The notes under the pieces: model-generated
The model's database searches: none
Told to the model about the DNA's origin: nothing
What the model saw: only the letters and a program-made list of their open reading frames with translations
Position numbers and translations under genes: made by a program
Assembly (NCBI GenBank): GCA_946042585.1
Contig: CAMGDO010000014.1
Location: 1-10,572 of the forward strand
Direction of reading: 5' to 3'
Source: an uncultured Clostridia bacterium
GTDB lineage: Bacteria; Bacillota; Clostridia; Christensenellales; Aristaeellaceae
DNA: 10,572 nt
In this document: positions 5,527 to 10,572 of the stretch, piece after piece
How the letters are laid out: every line of letters starts with the position of its first letter
Position numbering within the stretch: position 1 is the stretch's first letter

Positions 5527-6882
5527 TCATCCCGCGGCACAAAAGATTTTGCGCTTGCGGTAGATGGCGAAGAAGAAATAGACCATGACAAACAGCGCGG
5601 CGAAGGCCCAGCCCAGCGGATAGCCCAGATACACAAAGCGCACATCGTTGCGAATGCTCATCACAATGGCCAGGAACAGCTGCCGCATGCCTACCATGCC
5701 CGCCAGCGAGCAGATCATCACCATGCGGGATTTGCCAAAGCCGCGCGTGGCGTTGGCAAACACCTGATTGAGCGACTGAACAAAGAAGAACGGCATGATG
5801 CAGTGTACCATGGATACGCCGTAGCCGACCGCGCTGGCGTCGCTTGTGAACAGGCGCACGAAGAACTCGGCGTTGAAATATACGGGAATGCCGATCAGGG
5901 CGACAAACACGAAGGAAAGCACAAGGCAGACGCGGATGCCCCGGAAGGCGCGGTCCATGCGGCGCGCGCCGTAATTCTGGCTGACAAAGGTGGTGGTGGC
6001 CATCCCCAGGGACTGACCGATCAGCCCGGCAAACTTGTCGATTTTCTTGGCTGCGCCAATGCCCGCCATGGCCGAGGAGCCAAACACGTTGATATACCGC
6101 TGCACAAAGAGATTGGAAATGGACAGCAGGCTGGCCTGCAGCGCGGCGGGCAGCCCCAGATCCATCACCTGCAAAAGAATCTTCCGGTCAATCTTCATTT
6201 CCCGCAGGTTCAGCCGGTACACATCGCGGGTGGTCAGCAGCTTGCGGAATACCAGATACACGCTGGTCAGCTGTGAAATGATGGTGGCGAAGGCAACGCC
6301 CTCCACGCCCATCCCCAGAGCGCCCACAAAGAGCAGGTCCAGCAGGATGTTGGTGATGCTGGCGATGATGAGATAATGGAAGGGGCTGCGGGAATCGCCC
6401 ACGGCGCGCAGAACGCTGCTGCCGACATTGTATATGGAGGTGAACAGCACGCCGACCAGATAGATATGCAGATAGGAGCGGGCTTCGGGATAGACGTCCG
6501 CCGGGCAGTCGATGATGGAGAGCAGTACGGGCGTGCACAAAATGCCCACGGCGGCCATGACAAGCCCCAGCAGCGTGCAGAAAAACACCGAGGTGTGGAT
6601 GGCGTCATGGAGCTTTTCATAATCCTTTGCGCCGAAATGCCGGGAGAAAAGCACGCCCGCGCCGGTGGAAAGGCCGGTGAAAAAGCCCGTCAGCAGAAAG
6701 GAAATATCGCTGCAGGAGGAAACGGCAGCCAGCGCTGTGGTGCCCACAAAGTGCCCCACCACAATGGCATCGGCGCTGTTGTAGAGATTCTGAAACACCT
6801 GACCGACAAAAATAGGCGAGGCGAACACCAGAATCAGCCTGATGATGCTCCCTTGCGTCAGATCCATGCTGCTTTTTTTCAT
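5527..6882 (-). CDS. MATE-family multidrug/solute efflux transporter
   Basis: The gene encodes 451 residues, normal for the family. The ATG at 6882 is chosen because GGAGG lies seven bases before it; an upstream reading to 6963 would cover the promoter. The sequence has the MATE layout of twelve membrane helices in two related halves. The first helix region carries ASPIFVGQVFQNLYNSADA, then VVGHFVGTTALAAV and GLSTGAGVLFSRHFGAKD. The second half carries the repeat motif with DLGLPAALQASLLSISNLFV and FVSQNYGARRMDRAFRG. MATE proteins export cationic drugs or metabolites using a sodium or proton gradient. The substrate cannot be read from the sequence. The gene has its own promoter (6917-6945). 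The exported-protein gene follows 54 bases downstream. Confidence 0.93.
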   Translation of the reverse strand: MKKSSMDLTQGSIIRLILVFASPIFVGQVFQNLYNSADAIVVGHFVGTTALAAVSSCSDISFLLTGFFTGLSTGAGVLFSRHFGAKDYEKLHDAIHTSVFFCTLLGLVMAAVGILCTPVLLSIIDCPADVYPEARSYLHIYLVGVLFTSIYNVGSSVLRAVGDSRSPFHYLIIASITNILLDLLFVGALGMGVEGVAFATIISQLTSVYLVFRKLLTTRDVYRLNLREMKIDRKILLQVMDLGLPAALQASLLSISNLFVQRYINVFGSSAMAGIGAAKKIDKFAGLIGQSLGMATTTFVSQNYGARRMDRAFRGIRVCLVLSFVFVALIGIPVYFNAEFFVRLFTSDASAVGYGVSMVHCIMPFFFVQSLNQVFANATRGFGKSRMVMICSLAGMVGMRQLFLAIVMSIRNDVRFVYLGYPLGWAFAALFVMVYFFFAIYRKRKIFCAAG

Positions 6883-6916
6883 GCGGGCGCCTCCGTGCTT
6901 GCGATACAATACAGAC

Positions 6917-6945
6917 AGTATACAGCAAAAGGCGGTAAAGTTCAA
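6917..6945 (-). promoter_or_regulatory. Sigma-A type promoter of the MATE gene
   Basis: On the minus strand TTGAAC (6945-6940) and TATACT (6922-6917) are exactly 17 bases apart. The leader to the ATG at 6882 is about 28 bases. The stretch at and after the -10 reads GTATACTGTCTGTAT, nearly the same as at the trpS promoter. Confidence 0.75.
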
Positions 6946-7008
6946 CCAAGGGAAAGACAGCAAATACAGAGGAAGCCGCGATGCACGGGAAATTTACACG
7001 AAAATGTA

Positions 7009-7035
7009 TTGAAATATTCATAATTATGATATAAT
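7009..7035 (+). promoter_or_regulatory. Extended -10 promoter of the flavoprotein gene
   Basis: TATAAT (7030-7035) is a perfect -10 preceded by TGA, an extended -10 element. TTGAAA (7009-7014) upstream is only 15 bases away; the extended -10 may compensate. The surrounding stretch is strikingly AT-rich compared with the neighbouring genes. Transcription would start near 7042, 28 bases before the ATG at 7070. Confidence 0.7.
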
Positions 7036-7069
7036 ATTGTAAACATAGAGAGGGGGCGCTTCTTCGGGA

Positions 7070-7909
7070 ATGGCGAAACATGGAGTGATTATCGGCGCAG
7101 GGCCGGCGGGCTGTTCAGCCGCCATGACGCTGCGCATGCGCAATATAGACGCGACAATTCTAAGCTGGGGCGAGGGCGCGCTGTGCAAGGCGCGGCGTGT
7201 GGACAACTATCCCGGGCTGCCTGAAATGAGCGGCGCGGAGATGAATGCGGTGTTCCGCAGGCAGGCGGAGGGCATGGGCGCGGTGTTCAAAAGCGCGCTG
7301 GCGCGGTATGTGCAGAAAACGCGCAGGGGCTTTACCGTGCTGGCAGGGGAAGAAATGCTTTCGTGCGACACGGTGATTCTTTGCAGCGGGATCGGGCGCA
7401 TAAGCCGCCTTGCGGGCGAGGACGCGCTGGTGGGTCAGGGCGTGAGCTATTGCGCCACATGCGACGGCATGCTCTATCGGGGCGGCAGCGTGGCGGTGAT
7501 TGCGCAGGATGGTTCCTTTGAAGAGGATGTGCGCTTCCTGCAGGGCATCTGCCGGGTGGATTATTATATGGAAAAGCCGCATGACGCGCCCGGGGGCGTG
7601 ACGGTGCACAGCGACAGACCGCAGGCGCTGCGGGCGGAGGGCGGCCGGGTGACAGTGATCGCCGGGCAGGAGGAAGCATCCTATGACTGCGTGTTTATCC
7701 TGCGGCCTGCCGTGGCGCTGAGCATGCTTCTGCCGGGGCTTGAAATGAACGGCGAGGCGGTGCGCGTAGATGAAAACATGGCCACCAGCGTGCCCGGCGT
7801 GTTTGCAGCCGGCGATATCGTCGGCGCGCCCTATCAGGCGGCGCGCGCGGTGGGACAGGGAAATACGGCTGCACTGGCGGCAGCCAGGTATTTAAGCGAC
7901 AATGCGTGA
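7070..7909 (+). CDS. Thioredoxin-reductase-like flavoprotein without NADPH motifs (FFTR-like candidate)
   Basis: The gene encodes 279 residues, about 30 fewer than usual bacterial TrxB. It has the FAD motif VIIGAGPAGCSAA (6-18), the NYPGLPEMSG stretch (46-55), the redox-active pair CATC (128-131) within VSYCATCDG, and the C-terminal flavin motif TSVPGVFAAGDI (239-250) followed by YQAARAVGQG. The NADPH domain is present in outline but lacks its signatures: where TrxB has GGGDSAxEEA this protein has IAQDGSFEEDVRFL (144-157), and no HRRxxxRA is found. Clostridia are known to have ferredoxin-dependent flavin thioredoxin reductases (FFTR) with the same losses, so electrons may come from ferredoxin rather than NADPH. 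This assignment is inference from motifs. A GAGAGGGGG element 13 bases before the ATG is the likely, somewhat distant, ribosome binding site. An exported-protein gene follows 28 bases downstream. Confidence 0.88.
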   Translation: MAKHGVIIGAGPAGCSAAMTLRMRNIDATILSWGEGALCKARRVDNYPGLPEMSGAEMNAVFRRQAEGMGAVFKSALARYVQKTRRGFTVLAGEEMLSCDTVILCSGIGRISRLAGEDALVGQGVSYCATCDGMLYRGGSVAVIAQDGSFEEDVRFLQGICRVDYYMEKPHDAPGGVTVHSDRPQALRAEGGRVTVIAGQEEASYDCVFILRPAVALSMLLPGLEMNGEAVRVDENMATSVPGVFAAGDIVGAPYQAARAVGQGNTAALAAARYLSDNA

Positions 7910-7937
7910 ATACAATAATAAAAGGAGAAATACACCG

Positions 7938-8726
7938 ATGAAGAAACTGATTTGCCTGCTTGTATGTCTTTTGGTTCCCATGACTGCGCTGGCGGCTCCC
8001 ATGCGCGATGCGCGCGAGAGCGTATTGAGCGAAGCGGAGCTGAGCACCATGCGCGAATGGCTGGACAAACAGGTGCGCGAGGCGCTGCCGCTGGACTATG
8101 ATGAGAATACCTATGTGGGCGCATACGTCTATTCCTGCGTGGAGGACGGCGGCTGCTATGTGCTGGAGTGCGATGTGTATCTGGAGGAAGGCGGCGATTC
8201 GCTGCCGCTGTATGCGGTGGAGGAAGCGCTCAGCTGGCTGTGCGACGCCACGCTGTGCATCAAGCGCGCGGGCAGCGGGTATGAGCTGGTGTCCTGCGAG
8301 GTGGGCGAATACTACGCCACACAGTCCTATGTGTGGACGGAGAACGCCGACTGGGGCTACGCTGTGAATCTGCCCGATATCTACACGATCAGTGAAAGCG
8401 ACGTGTACGACTATTCCTTCTATACGGAGGATGGAACGTTTGTGTCGGGGATCCGCTATCGCTTTGAGGAGGCGCAGGGGCTGACGCTGGAAAGCTATGC
8501 CGAGGCGCTCAGCGGCGAAAGCGAGGGCGGGATGATCGTGACCGAGTACGAGGATCTGCCGCAGATTACCGCCCAGAGCAGCGGCATGTATCTGATTGTC
8601 TACGCAGGCGAGGACGGCTTCCATTCGCTCACCGTCACCTATCCGGAGGATCGCGAGGCGGAGTTTACGCTCTATGGCGAGTTCCTGCGCAATTCCTTCA
8701 CGGTGGAGGGGCAGAGCAACGGTTGA
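7938..8726 (+). CDS. Exported hypothetical protein, acidic
   Basis: The gene encodes 262 residues. The ATG at 7938 follows AAGGAGA by nine bases; an in-frame ATG at 7902 lies before that site and overlaps the previous gene. Residues 1-20 are a Sec signal peptide (MKKLICLLVCLL, then TALA). The mature protein is strongly acidic, rich in Glu, Tyr and Asp, with few basic residues. It has no membrane helix, cell-wall anchor or catalytic motif I can recognise. Repeated short beta-like segments (TYVGAYVYSCVEDGGCYVLE, SYVWTENADWGYAVNLPD) suggest a beta-rich fold similar to extracytoplasmic domains that assist secreted proteins. The gap of 28 bases to the flavoprotein gene, with no promoter or terminator, indicates one operon. 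Its four mature cysteines (in YSCVEDGGCYVLECD, and LCDATLC has two more) might form disulfides, but a link to the reductase is only conjecture. Confidence 0.8.
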   Translation: MKKLICLLVCLLVPMTALAAPMRDARESVLSEAELSTMREWLDKQVREALPLDYDENTYVGAYVYSCVEDGGCYVLECDVYLEEGGDSLPLYAVEEALSWLCDATLCIKRAGSGYELVSCEVGEYYATQSYVWTENADWGYAVNLPDIYTISESDVYDYSFYTEDGTFVSGIRYRFEEAQGLTLESYAEALSGESEGGMIVTEYEDLPQITAQSSGMYLIVYAGEDGFHSLTVTYPEDREAEFTLYGEFLRNSFTVEGQSNG

Positions 8727-8751
8727 CCTGCACCCCGGAATGCGGTATACT
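8723..8751 (+). promoter_or_regulatory. Sigma-A type promoter of trpS
   Basis: TTGACC (8723-8728) and TATACT (8746-8751) are exactly 17 bases apart. The -35 overlaps the TGA stop of the preceding gene at 8724-8726. Transcription would start near 8758, about 28 bases before the ATG at 8786, leaving no room for a T-box leader. Confidence 0.8.
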
Positions 8752-8785
8752 GTCAGTATCATTCTTCCGGAAAGAAGCTGAGAAC

Positions 8786-9793
8786 ATGAGCGAAACAATT
8801 CGCAGACCCGTGCTGTATTCGGCCGTACAGCCCTCGGGCACGCTGACACTGGGCAATTATATTGGCGCTCTGCGCAATTTCAAGCTGCTGGAAAAGGATT
8901 ACGACTGCCTGTTCTGCATGGCGGATCTGCACGCGCTGACGGTGCGGCAGGAGCCAGCCGCGCTGCGCCGCCGCACGGCGGAGGTGGCTGCGCTGTATAT
9001 CGCCTGCGGTCTGGATCCTGAAAAGAGCATTATCTATGCGCAGAGCCATGTGCCCCAGCATGCGGAGCTGGCGTGGATTCTGAACTGCTTCACCTATATG
9101 GGCGAACTGAGCCGCATGACGCAGTTCAAGGACAAATCCGCCCGGCACGCGGACAATATCAACGCAGGTCTGTTTACCTATCCCGTGCTGATGGCGGCGG
9201 ATATTCTGCTGTATCAGGCAAACGTGGTGCCCGTGGGCGCCGATCAGAAGCAGCATCTGGAGATCTGCCGCGATATTGCCAACCGCTTCAACGGCATATA
9301 CGGCAACGTGCTGACCGTGCCTGAACCCTACATTGCCAAAAGCGCTGCGGCGCGCATCATGAGCCTGAATGATCCCACCAGCAAGATGAGCAAGTCCGGC
9401 GAGCCGGATTCCTTCATTTCCATGGTGGATGACGCCGATACCATCCGCCGCAAGATTCGCCGCGCGGTGACGGACAGCGACGGCGAGATTCGCGTTGATC
9501 CCGAAAACAAGCCGGGCGTGACCAACCTGATTACCATCTGCGCGGCCATGCGCGGCTGCACGGCGGATGAAGTGTGCGCGCTTCTGGCGGGCAAGGGCTA
9601 CGGCGCGCTCAAGGATTATGCGGCGGAGTCCATCATTGAGGTGCTCTCTCCCATTCAGGAGGAATACAAGCGTCTGGTGGCGGACAAGGCGTATCTGAAC
9701 GACGTGCTGAAGAACGGCGCCGAGCGTGCCAGCGGTCTGGCCATGCGCACGCTGCGCAAGGTATATAAGAAAGTGGGTCTGTATCAGCTGTAA
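8786..9793 (+). CDS. trpS: Tryptophanyl-tRNA synthetase
   Basis: The gene encodes 335 residues, the usual size for bacterial TrpRS. The enzyme charges tRNA-Trp with tryptophan using ATP. It has the class I signatures: the HIGH equivalent in QPSGTLTLGNYIGAL (about 15-29) and the KMSKS loop (200-204, in DPTSKMSKSGEPDSF). The family stretches MADLHALTVRQ, MTQFKDKSARH, YPVLMAADILLYQA and VPVGADQKQHLEICRDIANR are all present. The ATG at 8786 starts the protein a few residues before the first strand, RPVLYSAVQPSG. The upstream AAGAAGCTGAG is only a weak ribosome binding site, and an earlier in-frame ATG at 8723 would lie in the promoter. The gene is intact, has its own promoter, and is followed by a strong hairpin. 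Confidence 0.97.
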   Translation: MSETIRRPVLYSAVQPSGTLTLGNYIGALRNFKLLEKDYDCLFCMADLHALTVRQEPAALRRRTAEVAALYIACGLDPEKSIIYAQSHVPQHAELAWILNCFTYMGELSRMTQFKDKSARHADNINAGLFTYPVLMAADILLYQANVVPVGADQKQHLEICRDIANRFNGIYGNVLTVPEPYIAKSAAARIMSLNDPTSKMSKSGEPDSFISMVDDADTIRRKIRRAVTDSDGEIRVDPENKPGVTNLITICAAMRGCTADEVCALLAGKGYGALKDYAAESIIEVLSPIQEEYKRLVADKAYLNDVLKNGAERASGLAMRTLRKVYKKVGLYQL

Positions 9794-9816
9794 GGACGGC
9801 TTGTCTACGGCTGCCG

Positions 9817-9868
9817 TGCATACTCCCCCGGGACTCCTGCGTGCAGGCAGCCTCCGGGGGAGTATGTG
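9817..9868 (+). terminator. Long hairpin after trpS
   Basis: CATACTCCCCCGG (9819-9831) and CCGGGGGAGTATG (9854-9866) form a perfect 13-bp stem. The 22-nt loop contains a small nested CCTGC/GCAGG pair. Only TGCTTTC follows, so the T run is poor. It most likely ends or protects the trpS transcript. Confidence 0.7.
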
Positions 9869-9917
9869 CTTTCAGCCAGAAAACACGCGGCGCGCAGCCG
9901 CAGGAAGCGGGGAAAAA

Positions 9918-10572
9918 GTGGCGACAATCGAGAGGATTCCTTTCACATCCCGGGCGGGGAATACGCTGAGCCTGACGCTCTGGCAGGGCGACGGGCGCAG
10001 AAAGGTTGTGGTGCAGCTGGTGCACGGCATGGCGGAGCATATCGCCCGCTATGACGCGCTGGCGCAGGCGCTGTGCGACGCGGGCTATACTGTGGCGGGC
10101 TACAGCCATCTGGGGCATGGCCCGGAGGCGGACGGAAAGAAGCTGGGCTATTTTGCCGCCCGGGATGGCTGGGACTGCGTGGTGGAGGATGCGTACACGG
10201 CGCACATGATGCTGGAGGAGCGCTTTCCCGGGCATAAGCATGTGATGCTGGGGCACAGCATGGGCTCCTTTGTGACCCGGGAGTATCTGATGCGTCACGG
10301 ACGGACGCTGGACGGCTGCGTGCTGTCGGGCACAGGCTGGTATCCGCGGGGAACCTGCACGGCGGGGCGCGCGCTGGCGGCGCTGTGCGGCGCGCTGGGC
10401 GGATGGGATCGCCCATCCAGGCTGGTGGATCGCGTGGCGTTTGGCAGCAACAACAAGCCCTTCACGCCGGGGCGTACCCCCTTTGACTGGCTCAGCCGCG
10501 ACGAGCAGCAGGTGGATCGCTACATCGCTGATCCTTTGTGCGGCTTTGTTTTCACCGCCCGCGGCTTCTATG
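9918..10572 (+). CDS. Alpha/beta hydrolase (monoacylglycerol-lipase / S33-like), 3' end outside window
   Basis: An open frame of 218 codons runs to the window edge without a stop. GTG at 9918 is chosen as start, with GGAAGCGGGGA before it; an in-frame ATG at 9864 lies inside the trpS hairpin and is unlikely. The sequence has the alpha/beta hydrolase order: the oxyanion loop QLVHGMAEHIARY (33-45), the strand with GYSHLGHG (61-68, normally D-x-R-G-H-G in this family), and the nucleophile elbow VMLGHSMGSF (109-118) with Ser114 as likely nucleophile. The stretch DWLSRDEQQVDRYIADPLCG is typical of the serine aminopeptidase S33 / monoglyceride lipase group, just before the acid and base residues, which would lie beyond the edge. 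The substrate is probably a lipid or small ester. There is no signal peptide. Confidence 0.85.
   Translation, partial: MATIERIPFTSRAGNTLSLTLWQGDGRRKVVVQLVHGMAEHIARYDALAQALCDAGYTVAGYSHLGHGPEADGKKLGYFAARDGWDCVVEDAYTAHMMLEERFPGHKHVMLGHSMGSFVTREYLMRHGRTLDGCVLSGTGWYPRGTCTAGRALAALCGALGGWDRPSRLVDRVAFGSNNKPFTPGRTPFDWLSRDEQQVDRYIADPLCGFVFTARGFY

Noticed and set aside
4702..6276. Long plus-strand open frame (524 codons) opposite the exported-protein and MATE genes
   Set aside because: It is the antisense shadow of two well-supported genes in GC-rich DNA. Its His-, Gly- and Ala-rich product has no recognisable domain and no ribosome binding site.
8727..8785. T-box or other riboswitch before trpS
   Set aside because: Only 59 bases separate the genes and most are promoter; there is no room for a T-box.
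7695..8849. Minus-strand open frame (384 codons) opposite the flavoprotein, exported protein and trpS start
   Set aside because: It crosses three plus-strand genes and their promoter. The His/Arg/Ala-rich product is typical of antisense frames in GC-rich genes.
1..10572. CRISPR array
   Set aside because: No series of regularly spaced repeats is present.

Overview
The window reads as a chromosomal segment of a Gram-positive, probably gut-associated member of the Clostridia. The support is strong AAGGAGG-type ribosome binding sites, sigma-A type promoters, a CCA-encoding tRNA-Cys remnant, Bacillota-type sugar-transport and GntR genes, and a thioredoxin-reductase-like flavoprotein of a kind known from clostridia. 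I cannot name a genus. The window falls into two halves that differ in composition: positions 1 to about 4660 are AT-richer and full of gene fragments, while about 4660 to the end is GC-richer and holds intact genes.

Left edge (1-1225): this is a tRNA-Cys integration site. Positions 557-601 are the 3' half of a tRNA-Cys (anticodon loop to CCA), followed by a rho-independent terminator (612-641). The first 24 bases of the window repeat the end of that terminator exactly, so an intact tRNA-Cys probably ends just outside the left edge. Between the two copies sits a 0.6 kb cassette with one small membrane-protein gene that has its own promoter and terminator. To the right of the second copy is a tyrosine integrase gene (803-1225) that has lost its catalytic domain.

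Sugar-locus remnant (about 1170-4400): the integrase fragment is joined directly to the 5' end of an oppositely oriented LplB-type ABC sugar permease gene. Upstream of the permease, in the same operon, is an intact FAD-dependent oxidoreductase (PF12831-like, with a discoidin-like C-terminal domain). A GntR/UTRA regulator is transcribed divergently from it, followed by an internal fragment of a ribulokinase-type kinase. Both outer ends of the locus are broken. Positions 4402-4659 hold one or two further fragments.

Backbone (about 4660-10572): the minus strand carries a MATE-family exporter and a downstream exported protein, ending in strong hairpins. The plus strand carries a thioredoxin-reductase-like flavoprotein without visible NADPH-binding motifs, an exported protein co-transcribed with it, trpS with its own promoter, and the start of an alpha/beta hydrolase cut by the window edge.

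No CRISPR array, rRNA, riboswitch or complete mobile element was seen. The most interesting signals are the tandem tRNA-Cys attachment sites with their mini-cassette, the integrase/permease deletion scar, and the candidate NADPH-independent thioredoxin reductase.
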